From contig NW_025777606.1 in NCBI RefSeq assembly GCF_021130785.1, forward strand, positions 31,630 through 95,629: DNA of 64,000 nt, read 5' to 3'. The stretch is from Homalodisca vitripennis. Lineage: Eukaryota > Arthropoda > Insecta > Hemiptera > Cicadellidae. The translations under genes and the position numbers were made by a program. This document shows positions 1 to 12,737 of the stretch, piece after piece. Within the stretch, counting starts at the first letter, position 1. Each line of letters begins with the position of its first letter. The notes below the pieces were generated by a model that made no database searches, was not told the DNA's origin, and worked only from the letters and a program-made list of their open reading frames with translations.

Positions 1-2220
1 ATGAAGCTTTGTTAACAATATCTAGTCTACTTGCTCCTTTTATCTCAATACATCGTGTGTGAACACCAAACAGAAAGACAGTAGAAATAAAATTATTCCA
101 CCCTCATGAGTGAAAAGCTTCGGTGACATTCATCTAATAAAATACCTGCCTGCCACGTATCAAATGAGTTGTCCTTCTTTTATCATGCTCACAAGTGTTA
201 ACCACCGAAGTCCTATAAATGCATCTTGCAATTAAGTTCCCGCAGTAGATTAAACGTCTTTCTCATTATAAAATATCTGATCACATGTCTCTAGGTCTCC
301 TTTGACAAACTGTACCATATAGAGATGCCTAGGAAACTTGGCCCTTAGAAAATAAACTATGTACAACCTGAGCGAGCTTTTCCTTATTCGCCCTCCCGTA
401 GGCTGACAGAACTTCTTGCCACGACCAGATGTTCATCTTATGAGATATAATGTGTCGAGCCCCAGATCATGTACATCCGAAGTCACAAAGTGTGTATTTT
501 TAGATATAATCTATTCTGTAAATAACCACAAAGAAACCTTGTAACAATCTTTCATATTTTATTCAAGCATAGTGTGTATCTTAAGGACTTTATTGGTTGT
601 ATGCAGTGTTTTATAAAGCTGCTGAAATAATTGTAAACTCTCAGGGTGTTTTAATTCAAACATCCTGGATGCTAAATGAAGCCTTGAGTCAAATATATTT
701 GCAATAGGCTCTGAGTTATAAAAAAGAAAAACCATATTTCTACAGAGTGAATATATATTAAGAAAATAATACAAAATATAATATTAAAATCTACAAAGAA
801 TATTTTTCAGTTTTTCAATTTTTATTTTATTTTGATTGAATATTTTTTAATGTATTCCCAAAATAAAACAATGCATTCGTATAAAAAAGAGTTTTCTAAC
901 ATCATACGAATATCAATTGTGTACTTTAAAGGAATATTTTCTCCCTATCAACTTTTGTTTCTTTTATAAAACATGAAACGCCTAAAGTTCTCAGTTTACA
1001 AAGTTTAAATTACTGTACAATAACTGTGTGAGTGTGTATCACACACGAGTTTACAATTTCTAACTTCTCAAATTTTGAATTTTCAGTTAATTTTAGTCAA
1101 AAACTCGTTTTTATCATAATAAAAATTATAATTTTTATTGCTGATTGGTTTAAAACAGACTCTGCATTTGGGATCGATTTGTAATATGTATACTCTACAG
1201 CGTGAAGTAAATAACTAACAGTAAGTAACCCTATTTTATAAAATTGGACGTATACAATAAAACAGATTTTTTGCATTTTCTGAAAACACCGTGACGAGTT
1301 GGAATTTTATTGTTTGAGTGTTAGCGAAGGTTGTCACTCTAAGGGCTGGAAGAATATAATTTGTACCAGTATACCCGCACGATAACTCGAAAACAAACTG
1401 ACCTATAGATCTAAAAGTTTACATGAAGCTTCATCTTTGTACGGCACAATCGAGTTCCATAATAATGCATGCCGCTTGATGGGATGTTACTACCCGTTAG
1501 TAAACATTTTTGCATTTATCTTACAGATAACCACAACTGCAACAAGAAAGTCTGAGAATTTCTAAATTTGTAAACCAATACATAATTGACATAAATAATT
1601 GACATCTTAAAAACGACAAAGTAAACAATGTATATTGTAAGGTTTTCAAGGTTGGTTTAGTTTAGATTAAGGTTGTGAAATATTATACTGTATTGTGAGC
1701 AAGGGCTGCTGTGAGAGGATTTAATAATAGGTTAGATTGGCAATTCAACACCCTCAAATGAACCAACAAATATTTTATTTGTAATTGCATCTCCTTAGAG
1801 CATTATAAGAGCATCTCATAAAGAGCATTTTATTGTTAAAAATTTTATATTAACAATGGATAACGTCAACCGACATATTGAGCACAAATTTTAATACTTT
1901 AATACTTTGAGCACATGTTTAATATTAAATTGTTCATTAAAATTTATGTTTAATGTAATTAACTATAACATTTATTAGTAATACTTGCAGTGTTGCAATA
2001 AATATGTGTTTATGAACTAGCGTGAGAAAACTTTCTTTAAAATATCTAAACATGTACATAGAATTACATGATTAAAACAAATGAGTGACTTTTCGACATT
2101 TAAATAAAATATATGAAATAAGAAATATGAATTTCAATATTAAATTATTCATTTGATTTCTACACATTATAATCTTTTCTTTTCATTATTTAGGTTGGAA
2201 TTGTAAATGATTAATGAACC

Positions 2221-2222
<2 letters not shown>
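1..2222. other. A+T-rich noncoding stretch
   Basis: I see no convincing gene here. Open frames are short and of the length expected by chance in this composition. The one stretch that stands out is about 1361-1530, described separately as a dispersed repeat. Confidence 0.6.
1361..1530. repeat. Dispersed repeat fragment (partner near 63.4-63.6 kb)
   Basis: Beginning with GATAACTCGAAAACAAACTG, the order of motifs (a 'tcgaaa.c.a.ctgacctat' block, then 'catgaa.cttcatc', then a 'gagttc' block) recurs in the same order at about 63490-63580. I infer two diverged fragments of one interspersed element. No ORF or ends were found. The similarity was judged by eye and is modest. Confidence 0.3.

Positions 2223-2262
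<40 letters not shown>
2223..2262. repeat. (AT)n microsatellite
   Basis: Uninterrupted alternating AT tract of about 40 bases. Confidence 0.95.
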
Positions 2263-2267
<5 letters not shown>

Positions 2268-2311
2268 CTAAGTTCCTAAAATTACTTACATTTTATTGCA
2301 CTTGACACTTA

Positions 2312-2760
2312 TTACGCCTTATTAAAAGATATTTCCCCGCACACGAACACAAGCACTGGCACTCGCGAACTTCCTTTTTCAAAATCCCGTCCTCGACTTC
2401 CTCCTCTCCTCCTTGTTCCCGAGTTTTGATGTTGTTCTCCCCGCCAGCTCTCCATGACCACGCCTATGCCAAATCTCTCCATCATAAGTACCAATTTTTC
2501 ATATCAGCATGGCTGTCCCTTACATCGTCGCACGGTTTTTAGAAATAAGCATTTCCGCTGCTAAACAAGCATTTCCAGTTTGTTCATCATCGGTGTCTGG
2601 GCGGATGTGCGTATCCACTTACATCCGGAGGATGTTTGTCTCGAATTGTAATACAAGACTTCCTTTCCAGCAACTATCTGTACATCGATTCTATGAAGTT
2701 TATTTTACTAATGAACCCGTACGTTTTATTTTACTAATGTCTTACAATATCTAGACTTTA
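2312..2760. other. G+C-richer island of unknown identity
   Basis: This 450-bp block is clearly richer in G+C than its surroundings. It has short open frames on both strands: about 60 codons on the minus strand with an Arg/Gly-rich segment, and 81 codons on the plus strand. On the minus strand it runs into AATAAAATGTAAGT, which could be a polyadenylation signal or a splice donor. It could be a first exon or a solo LTR. I found no terminal repeats and recognise no protein. A short direct repeat containing TTTTATTTTACTAATG lies at 2698-2740. Confidence 0.3.
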
Positions 2761-3321
2761 AATTGTGCATGTTGCTGTGAATTTCTTCAGTGAATCTGTT
2801 AAGAGACACACGATGTGGCGTACTCTTTACTTTGTATACTTCCACATTAAGGTAATCTAATTTCACAAGTTTGTTTGAACCTGTGGAGTGGTGACATTAA
2901 ACAAGAGTTTGTTTAATAATTGGTGCGAGAGTTCAGGCTTTAACCTGTTATGCATACATTTATGTAATACGTGCTATATTTTTTGTAATAAATACTCTAA
3001 GATCAAGCAAAATATTATTTGTTATTTGCAGCTCCCTCATTTTGTGCTTTAGGTGCCTAATAGATTTCCTAATGCGATTTTCCCATTATTTTGGAATTGT
3101 TGCGTCGTAAAAAAATCAGTGGAATAATGTAACAGACATTTTTATAATCTTTTAAATCTTACTTTAACTTACAGTTTATAGAGTTTGTAGCTTTGAAATA
3201 TATGAGAACTTAAATAATATTATTGTCTAAACATAAACCAAGCTTATAAAAAAGTCTCATACCTGTTTCGTATCCACCATATTCATCACATTTTAAATTT
3301 TCTGCTCCTCGTGTGTTTTAT

Positions 3322-3324
<3 letters not shown>
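2761..3324. other. Noncoding, nothing recognised
   Basis: A+T-rich sequence between the island at 2.3-2.8 kb and the (AT)n tract. I see no gene or repeat structure in it. Confidence 0.5.

Positions 3325-3385
<61 letters not shown>
3325..3385. repeat. (AT)n microsatellite
   Basis: Uninterrupted alternating AT tract of about 60 bases, the longest in the window. Confidence 0.95.
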
Positions 3386-3388
<3 letters not shown>

Positions 3389-3767
3389 CTTATTCACAAA
3401 AACATACTAGAATGAAGGTTTTTACGGAATAGATCACTATATATTACCATGTTTATCTTTTGATGCAATTTAACATGCCTTGAATAAATGCTATCCTGAG
3501 TTATTATATGTAAATTTTAGAACGCTAGCGTTTGTTATCTCTTGAATTAGCTGTTTTACAACCGCATAGAATAACAACAACAGAGCTTTTTGTTAGATGT
3601 ATTTTTAAGCAATGTAATTTTATACTAGATTTGTTGGTTTTGTGTTACTGCTTATGTTAATTTGTACAACTGAATAAAACATCTGTAACAAGGATTTACC
3701 TCTTACTTACTTCAAATAAATAAACAACTTAGTTATCAGTATTAATTATCAGTGTTATCAGTATTAA

Positions 3768-4175
3768 TTAAAACTGACTTTGAACACAAATAATACCAAT
3801 AGTAAAAATAGTATTTTTATGGACATAACAATTCTTATGGACGTAAAAAGTATTTAAAACCCCCGTCTGGTAACATACTACGTGACTTTCCCTCAAGTGC
3901 AGCAAATAAAACACACTTCTTTCAAGAAAATCCCATTTTGAGTGATGGACTCTGGATTCCAATTTTTCGTAGATATATTTGATTAGCCATAAGTCTGCTT
4001 CTTGTAAATAAATAAATAATGTATTAATTGAGATTTCGTTAATTTGATGTATTATCATGTATAAATAATTAGTGCAATTACATTCACTGTAATAATACAA
4101 TTCACAAGATGTCGTTGAGCTGCTTTTATACAAGTATTGCCACAGACAGTTTTGGTTCAACTTCAACTCCTCCAT
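3768..4175 (-). CDS. Unrecognised 135-codon ORF, doubtful
   Basis: This open frame starts with ATG (MEELKLNQNC) and encodes 135 residues. I recognise no domain or signal peptide. The middle has a charged, gene-like segment (EKLESRVHHSKWDFLERSVF), while the C-terminal third is a low-complexity run with a VHKN repeat and codons typical of A+T-rich noncoding DNA. With this base composition, about one ORF of this length on two strands of 64 kb is expected by chance, so length alone is not support. It could be a small lineage-specific gene, an exon read past its donor, or noise; noise is the most likely. Confidence 0.15.
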   Translation of the reverse strand: MEELKLNQNCLWQYLYKSSSTTSCELYYYSECNCTNYLYMIIHQINEISINTLFIYLQEADLWLIKYIYEKLESRVHHSKWDFLERSVFYLLHLRESHVVCYQTGVLNTFYVHKNCYVHKNTIFTIGIICVQSQF

Positions 4176-4317
4176 GCTTCTTACATTGTTACTTAATTAA
4201 AATCTTCATTGATATCTATAATAATATCTTTAGATAGTTTTAGATGTTTATAAAATGTGATTAAAAGATTACAAATTGGAAACTTGGGTGATTAAGTTAA
4301 CTAATAGGAATTGGCAA

Positions 4318-4460
4318 CAACTGCCGATCAGCTACTAAGGGACTCGTTATAGTGCCGAGGGTGGAATCAGCTCGTTGCTGAGTCAGCGGTGTGGCCTGCT
4401 GCTGATTGCGGTTGTGCCTGGGACACGCACAAATACCGCCACACCACTCTACACCACACA
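4318..4460. other. G+C-rich island
   Basis: A sharp 140-bp rise in G+C in an A+T-rich background, with TGCTGA/CAGCA-type short repeats. A minus-strand frame of about 50 codons crosses it without a stop. It may be a first exon or core promoter, or an old element fragment. No identity can be given. Confidence 0.25.
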
Positions 4461-5410
4461 CATTCTGTTACTGCTTTGCTAAACTTTCTTGATTCTTCAC
4501 TCATAGAAACTAAAATGGGAATTTCAAATAGTGTATAGGTTAAACAGTTTCAAGCATAAGATTGGTTTTTAAAGTTGTGTAAGTATTTACTTACTCATTA
4601 CAATTACTTATAGGAGCTTTACTTGTATGAGCAAAGCCAAAATATTAAGTTTTATAATTATTAAAAGACGATTCTTATCATGTTTCCAACATCGCAAAAG
4701 TTAGAAAAAGTCATCTTTGGTCACGTATACTTCCAGTATAGTTTTTGAAGGTTTACTAACGAGTGTTATCATTTGGTCAAAATAAAAAGATAATGAATAA
4801 GAAAACTTCTTCACAGCGATTCATACCCATCTTTAATTTACTCATTATAAGTTACTTTAATTATAACTTTTTTAATTTTTTTCAAATTTATAATTAAGTA
4901 TTTAGAGAGTATCTGCTGTTAATTTACGAATAAATTGTCAAAGAATTATATCGATCGAATTTTTAAGTAAAAGTTTTACTAACAATAGTTATAGTTGGAA
5001 ATATTATGGTGCAACTTAATTATTTAAGAACATTAAAATCGTAACACGAGAACGGTCATACAATATTATCACATTTAATGTTGTGTTATGTAAGAACAAT
5101 AAAAAGCATGATACGGCACAGGGAATAGTGTGTGAAGTGTTGTAGGATACTATGAAAAAGTCTTAGAAACGTCTAAAGAAGCTTAGAAAAGATAGATTAA
5201 ACAACTAAGTTATCCATAGAAATGACATCATTGTCACAATGTTGCTGAAGGGGGATATCTAAACACTAAATTATAGTGGCTCTTTTCATTATTTAATGTT
5301 TCACGCGATCACTCATTTCATACATTTGCTTTTGAAATATGACTTTAATATTAACTAAATACATATTTAGTTAATATCAAATTCTTGAACATTCTTGAAC
5401 CATGAATTGA

Positions 5411-5549
5411 ATGTTACGTGTTCTTGAGAGTAGTCCGCAAGAAACATCAATAAATCGGAGTAACTTGGATCAGCGCGAATTGGAAAAACTGACTGACGTT
5501 ATTACATTGTATGCCTTATTACGCCCACTTCTTCCAGATCCGAATACCG
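5411..5549 (+). CDS. Candidate 5' coding exon, unknown protein
   Basis: An ATG at 5411 opens a 46-codon frame (MLRVLESSPQETSINRSN...) ending ...LLRPLLPDPNT at a consensus-like donor, CCG|GTAAGG, with GT at 5550-5551, in phase 1. The peptide is polar and helix-like (LDQRELEKLTDVITLYALL), and its codon choice is more G+C-rich than the flanks, so it looks coding. If the donor is not used, the frame closes after ten more codons. I do not recognise the protein and could not find a next exon in phase. A chance ORF of this length is not unusual; the support is the composition together with the donor. Confidence 0.3.
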
Positions 5550-5579
5550 GTAAGGACCTTTTACAACTTATCAATTAAA

Positions 5580-6720
5580 TAAATACTTTCTATCAATATT
5601 ATATTACTGTGACCATAAATATTTTTAATATACTCGAAATTATGTATACGGTTTTCCTTACTTTGTCATTGGAAAAGGTTCTCAAAATCATTTATTATTT
5701 TTGTAGCTTTTACAAATTGCAGAATTACAATAAACCAGCACAGATAAGTTAGTCGTATGCACAGATTCATAATTGTAATGCAAAAATTATGTATATGAGG
5801 GACGTGAGTTCGGTGATGGAGTATTGTATTTTGATGAGTGATCGCGAAAATGTTTACGTCAATTTTTTGGGTTACGATGAGGATAATTAAAAAGAATATA
5901 GAAAAGATTACAGACTGAATGTTTGTTTTTGAGTGGCTTCAAAAAAATCTGTTATTTTCTATAGAGTGTTTGAATACTTGTTTGTGTAATTTTAGTACTA
6001 AAAAGACAGATTATAGTTCAATGATGATGCACATCCCACCATAGGTATCAACTCAGCTTTAGCAAAACGTATTACTCAGGATCATATTCAGAGAACGAAT
6101 TCAGATATTAATTTGATGTTTTGTATATTTTGTTTGGTTATCGCAAGGAGTCTAATAACATTTCTCTTCTGTTTCTCTATCTGCCTGTGTGGCTGATATC
6201 CATGACATATAGTTTATTATGCCTTATTTACTGGTTATTATTGTTATTAGTATTACGCAAAGTTATTTTACCACAGTGAGCATATTATTTCACTTCATTA
6301 AAAATTTTATAATTTTCCATGTAATTAGAGATAGTATACTTTCATGTTAAATTAAAATTCGAAGTTCTTACATAATATAATTTCAAACCAGTACATTAGA
6401 ACATGTTAAAATAATTTTAACATTTTTAGTGCATTCAAAAGTTTATAGTGCATAATGATTTTCCAAAAAGACTTTAATCGTAACATCAAGATATTAGATA
6501 TTTCAAAGTTTTCTAATTCTACATATGACATTTTATTTAAAGTATAACCATAAACTAGTACACGAAAAAAAACATTTTAAATTTTTCCACCTTTATTCAG
6601 TTTCTTGCTGTTTATGATCGTACTGCTTCAAATGATGTTCTGCTGTTTCAAACTAGAGGACCAAAACTGACCAGGATTGAGTTTATGACCAAATGCCAAT
6701 AAAAATTCTCCAGCTAATAA
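5580..6720. other. Noncoding, nothing recognised
   Basis: A+T-rich DNA with only short random frames. I see no repeat or RNA structure. Confidence 0.55.
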
Positions 6721-6724
6721 TCAG

Positions 6725-7225
6725 TCTGACTTATCTGACTATGTCATAAGTTAGCTTGTTACCTTGTCTCAAAGTAAATATGGTAGCTACAGACAAATAA
6801 TTATTCCTACTTATGTCACAGGGTTATAGGTCAGCCTGTCACTTTCGCTGTGTCACAGTCTGGGGAGGATATAGTGGGCTGTTCCTCTTAAAGTAACAAT
6901 TGTAGCTACAGAAGAAGACTCGTGTGACGAAGTCAGCTTGACACTTTTTCTGTGACACATTCGGGGAAGGATCATCTAGGGACTGTGTCTCTCAAAGTTA
7001 ATATGGTAGCTACAGACAAATATTGACTATGGCTTGTGTGACAAGATCACTAGTCGACCTTCATTGTGTCACAGCCTGGAGAGACTATAGGGAACTGTTC
7101 CCTTGTACTGCAAATGGTAGTTAATGACAAATAACCACTTCGACTCGTGTGACTAGAGTAGACAACGACTTGTCACCTTGATAGTGTTGTAGCTTGGGGG
7201 GACGCTAGGAGGTACGTTCTCGTAT
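6725..7225. repeat. Tandem array of ~100-120 bp units
   Basis: At least four diverged units in direct order. The anchor TGGTAGCTACAGACAAATA or a variant recurs near 6781, 6902, 7004 and 7115. Between anchors each unit carries a 'ctcgtgtgac', 'tcagcttg.cac', 'tgtgtcacag.ctgggga' and 'gggactgttc' block. Spacings of about 121, 102 and 111 suggest units with indels. The array is G+C-richer than its flanks. No ORF spans it. It may be an old minisatellite or the internal repeats of an element. Confidence 0.75.
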
Positions 7226-10200
7226 TGGTTTAATTTCTCCTACCACTCTCACGTTACTTTCTGAATCAAAAGAAAATATTTCTCATATTAAAATCCACAA
7301 GGTTATTTGCTGTTTAATATGATATAAAAGAAGCACAAGATTTTACTAGCTGTTTGTTGTGCATAATTTAGAAATGTTTTTTGGATCTCTTATTTAATTA
7401 TTTCAACATTTGTATATAAAATATTTGTTTTTTTATTAAATTCGATAATTATGTTTCGAAAGTTTCGAGTACATGTTAATGGTGGGAAAAGGGTTAGGGA
7501 TATTATTAAATTTTAAGTAAAATACATATTTAACTACAGTGGCAATAATAAATTTCCACGTGCTCTAATATACAATAATAGTTTTCGCTTGATATTTCCA
7601 CTTTTAACTTCATCTCCGTTAAATGTTACATCGTAATATTCTATAATAGAAGCATTCTAAAGTTTCAAATGTTTTCTTCTTTTTTTTCTTTTTTTATTAT
7701 TGTATTGGTTTGGCACCTATATGAGCACATGTGTTTCAGGTGAATCATATTTCTGACGCAAATGTTGAGTTTGCCCTCTTCCCAAGATCAAGAAAATAGG
7801 GTAAAAAGTGTATATTTATGGTAATTGTAATTTAATTAAATGTTATTGTTTTTTGTTCCATTACTGATTTGGCCTCTATTTTGATCAAGGAAGTACATAC
7901 TACACTGCCTCTGATATCTGCATTGTTAGCAGTTACTCACTCCTTTGCACGCAATTTAGTAAGCTTTGCACGTATATGACTACTAGTAGTTTTAATTCAT
8001 AACCAAATAGACGGTAATAGAAGAAGGAACAGTTTTTAATACAGTATTTTAGCATCTAAAATGATAAAAAATTGACAGCTTTTGTTTTTTCTTTCATGTA
8101 ATTTAACCATTTTACCAGTAGTTTGTGAAAATAATTTCAATAACTTATACAACTAATTTTCAGTGACACAATGGAAAGAAAATATAAAATTAATCTTAAC
8201 ATGTAATTTAATATACTCCTTTGTGGTGTTGAGTGACTTTCGACACCACAGAAGAGAACATAAAAAATAAATTGTTATTTTATTAAAAAATGCCACAACA
8301 TTTGTAGAAATATTGTATACCAGTCGGTGCGATTATCAATTGTAGAAATGTACATAGTGTGAATTACACTAAATCATCTATAATTGTTTATAGATTTATG
8401 AATAGAATATACATTACGTATCACTGGAACTGTATGTCGTACGTTCGAAATTCAAACATCAATATATTTTGTGTGGTTTACCATAAGAACCATTACAAGT
8501 AGAAACTCCACTGCTAGCATTCCGAGGGGAATATTATTTGCCATTAAGAATTTACTGTTCTTTTAATGAGAATAATCGAGACTCGAAAATAGATATTTTT
8601 AAATACTTTACGTTAGAATGAAGGAAAGTAATCAGCATTTTATCTTATATTTTGGTTTAAAGTAAAACACCACATTTTTCCTGAGAACCTAATCTTAGCA
8701 CAGAAAAATTTCGGCAATACATCAGGAGAGTTATGAGGAAACCCAATTACCGTCGTTTGGCCAGAACAGCAGTTTCAGCAAACTTCTGCTGAACTAGGCT
8801 GTATAGTGTAAAATCGTAATTAATGGATCGTCTAGTCTGTGAGCCACGGATGCAGATATTTTACACTTAACGAAGTATTCACTCAATGCGTGACGTTAAC
8901 CGTAAAATCTGAAAAACTACTCTTTAAAAATCTAGCATAATCAAATCTTTTCTAATTTTCTATTCTATTTACCAATAATAGAAAATCTAGTTCCAGAAAT
9001 TGATAAAATCTTGTACTCAAGATAGCCCTTTTCACTACAATCAATCACTTGTTGATTTACTTTGTAGTATTGTAAGTTGCCATCTATTACTATTACTAAA
9101 ATTTGTTGGCATGGTAGAAATTAGTGCCTTAGTGGTAGCTTGTTTGCAAACATTTGTATCAGTAATAACTCTACGTTACTCAACGTTATTTAACAATGTG
9201 TATCGATGAAACTCTGTTAAAATAAAAAGCAAGCATTTATTTATATAATTTGTATACAGATATGTTGACGATTTCTATAAAATTGAATATTTTTTAAATG
9301 ATTTATTAATATTCTAATACTGTATACGATTCTTATAAACATTAGTACTCTACGACGAGTATTAACCTCCGGATATAGCGATAACTAAATCATATCATCT
9401 CGACACGGAACTATTCTAGTTGTCTGATGGAATGCAACACTGAACAGGAAATGAACTCTTTATTATTATGCCCAACCTAATTGTATTTAATGTTTATTGA
9501 TGGTACAACTGCGAAAAATATTACTTTTTCCTCTATTCCAGCCGGCTGATGAGTGTTTACATGATCACAAAAAGAGCACTCACAGCTTTAAGCGATGTAT
9601 TTGTAAAATGGCGTGTTTCCATGCAAAGCAAGTAAATATTGTTCATGTAGTTCATTGTAAATAATTAAAAAGTAGTGTTTGTAAAAAAGTTTTTTTAAAT
9701 ATGATATACTAAATTTATATACGTTACATAGTAGTATGGTATGTGTGTATACATATTACACACATACCTATATATATATATATATATTATGTCTGTAACA
9801 GTGTAGATATTTTGGAGTTGTCATATAAAATTCAATTTTTAATTTATATTTAAATTGGCCAACAAGTTTTAATATAGACATTACTGTCTATTTTAATACA
9901 CACACCTGTAAACAATGCATGTACTCAAAATATGAAAAAGGTACTCACTCAAATCTCTCCAGACAGTCACACAATTGTTATCGTCATTAGAGAAAAAATT
10001 AGAAATTTAATACAGAACAGGTATATTTAATAGCTAATCTCATTGCCGTTTCACGTTCTCATTTAATAATAAAAATTTACCAATGAGTATCGTGACGGTA
10101 TCAACAATTTACGAAGAAAAACATTCTCTTGCGACAATTAACGTAATATTTACCAGTATTTTAACATAAATATATAGTGTGTATTATTCATGATTAGCTT

Positions 10201-10290
10201 ATTGGACTTCTCAAGAGCGTTTAACAGTTCAGAGAGACTTACAGTTTCTTCAATAAAAATTACCGAATTGTTCCTCTTTCAGGGTGACGC
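7226..10290. other. Noncoding, weak ORFs only
   Basis: No identified gene. Two short frames have coding-like texture: about 7850-7958, running to a GTAAGC donor-like site, and about 8997-9071, ending at GTAAGT. Both are under 50 codons and are not annotated as exons. A short (TA)n tract lies at about 9769-9788. Confidence 0.5.
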
Positions 10291-10292
10291 CA

Positions 10293-10443
10293 GCTGTACT
10301 TCCAAGATGATGACGCATCGCCACATTTTTCAAACGTTTTTCCATCTACTTGAAAAAAGTTTCGAAATAAATGGATCAGTCGTGGAGTTCCTATACACTG
10401 GCCAACTAGGTCATTAGATCATACTGCCGTGACCGTAAAAATT
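10293..10443 (+). pseudogene. mariner/Tc1-like transposase relic (catalytic core)
   Basis: The plus strand reads LYFQDDDASPHFSN, then one in-frame TGA, then FRNKWISRGVPIHWPTRSLD. This matches the usual order in mariner/Tc1-like DDE/D transposases: 'QDGAPPHF' with the second catalytic Asp, then 'W(I)GR.GP..WPPRSPDLTP' approaching the third. The relic lacks the remainder of the protein, and the Pro-Asp-Leu motif is degraded (RSLDHTA). A transposase of this type cuts and pastes its element at TA sites. This fragment is inactive. No inverted repeats were found around it. An overlapping 75-codon ORF at 10190-10417 is a shadow in another frame. Confidence 0.7.
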
Positions 10444-10619
10444 CATTAAAATAAACATCTATTCAATTTATGTGTAATTTATTTTTCCCGTGTTGTTTAG
10501 AATGTGATTTTTATAGATAATTTAGATCTTTTTCTTGGTAAAATTAAAAAAGTTATTTTTGGCTATATATAAAAAAATCTTTTTTTTTACTGTATTTTTT
10601 TGCATTTGAGACTGTTTAT

Positions 10620-10915
10620 CTTTAGAAAATTACTTAACTTATAGTTATGCGAGGTGTTTTATTAAATTAATTTGATCTAAAAAGAATTTTTAAAAAAATA
10701 TGAAATTCGTCGCTATTTTACCGTAATTTACCTTACCAGAATTTCAGGAAGATCTCGTTTTACGTAGTAAGCTTAAATCCGGGCGAAATCTTTCGCTAAC
10801 CGTAACTCGCTAACAAAGCATTTCTGAACTCATGTTTGTATAAGCATTTGTCATTATTTTTACACAAAGAATGAGCTCTCATACTTTCTGCATATCTTCG
10901 TGAATCACCCTATAT
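10620..10915. repeat. Probable interspersed-element fragment
   Basis: This block stands out in texture (…ATCCGGGCGAAATCTTTCGC…) and ends near 10915 in TGAATCACCCTATATA, whose complement TATATAGGGTGATTCA looks like a transposon terminus. From memory, similar text is common in arthropod genomes, but I cannot confirm the family. No matching opposite end was found. Confidence 0.3.
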
Positions 10916-12311
10916 AATGCTGTAAAAAACATGGACGTTGGAAACAGGAATCTTTAGAAAAATTTAATAAAATCTTTAAAGTAATCCAAATTTGAGCGAA
11001 ACCTTATTTTAGAGATATTGATTACATGAATATGAATAGTGAAAATTATACGAATATTCACAGTACAGTAGAAAGTGGTAAAGTACATATTGAAGTATTA
11101 TTGTATTGTAATAGCATATAACAGAAAAATCACTATTTTGTATAGTTCCACGAGTACAAGTAAAGGTGGTAAATTTAAACAAATATTATCGAGATATTAT
11201 GGGTTTCGATACATGACGTCATGTAAAGACCAGACAAGTAAAATTTATATGAGGATATTTACAGTTATTTACTCGTAACATAGTAAGTAAGATTTGTTGT
11301 GGATGTTTAACATAAAAGAAGATTGTATTAGGTTTATTTATCGATTCAGCCACTCTTTGTTAAACAGTAAAATAGTTAACAACAATTACATATTAATCCT
11401 CCTTTCTCGGGTTGTTTTGTTCTATCAGAGTTGAAAAAAAATGCCACAGCTACAAAAATCTATTTATTTAGTGTTTGTATTGGGATCTGAAAACAATATC
11501 TCTTGGCGTAGGTAGCATTACATCTATTGAAGGTAACTAAACCATAAAAACTTTATATACATTGTTAATCTATGATATTAACATGATATGTTTTTAGTTT
11601 CTGTTAATTAGCCCCCAATAATCTGTATCCTCAGATTTGATCATTTCGTATAGAAACTCGTGTTTCTTAAGAAAAAAGTAATTGAAGTCTATTGTTAGTT
11701 ACTGTATAGTCACTATTCAACCTAAGTCTGAGAGAAGTTTTGCATCGGCCAAAAAAGATTACACAATGAACGGCGCCCCAAGGACTCTTTGTAGTTGTAA
11801 GATTGTTATTATATTTCATAATTGGCTTTGCCCCGCTGGCCTGCTTCAGACAAGCAACTGTATTTTTGTTCATTATTAATAGTGTTTACTACCGTCTTTT
11901 GTATATTTTTATTCCAAGAGATGTTTCCCTTTCATATGTTTACTTTAAGAACATTTCATTCGTATTTTACTCAGTTTGTAATTGAATTGATGACGGTCAT
12001 TCCTCACATTTACTCTGTTATAGTACACAAATGGAAAGTGTATCTCTCTCATCAATAATATAATCACAATCAATCATATGCTATCCACTTTATATATACG
12101 AAAGTTCGATCTTTAGGTGTATGTATATTTCATACTTAATCAAACAATATCCGGTGGCCAAACCTAAACGGAATTTGGCATGTACATCAATTAGATATCA
12201 GAATGAGACAAAGGCGTATATTATATTTTATAATACCACCCAGAATACGCTTAAACGTATTATAAAGACAGTTTCTTTGTTTAAAGGTTATTTTTGACGA
12301 TGGAAGGATTG

Positions 12312-12493
12312 TGAAGGAAACAGGATTTTTCCGGACATTTGCCATCGTTCAGTGAAACAAGAAAACAGTAACACTACGTTTCGAGATTTTTGCACTCTGA
12401 TCTCTTCTTCAGGTAAAGAACTAACCTAATACATAATTACAAACTAGGTTAAAATAAACAAATCTTACTAAAGCGTTGTGGCACGCCTAAGTC
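12312..12493 (-). repeat. Penelope terminal repeat, downstream arm
   Basis: About 182 bp, nearly identical to the reverse complement of 13193-13372. In element orientation it carries a hammerhead-like core: CTGAAGA (complement of 12406-12412), a GAGAT/ATCTC stem (12400-12404 with 12383-12387), then GAAA (12379-12382). Its loop differs from the other arm while the inner 5 bp of the stem stay paired. Confidence 0.9.
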
Positions 12494-12737
12494 AGGAATC
12501 ACAACCTACATGTTGTTGTCAACTTCACTAACACTAAAGACATGCACTTAATACAAAACTATACAAAACACTAATCATTAAAACTAAACTACGGAATACA
12601 GGTCACAATACGTCTTCACTCGTCTACTAACCACCTACGACTGACCAGAGGGACTAGCCAATGGCAATCGTGACGGCTGGCTAAAACAAGATAGCGGAAA
12701 TACAAGGGAAGGGGAACAGGAATGGGCCCTTTCGTTA

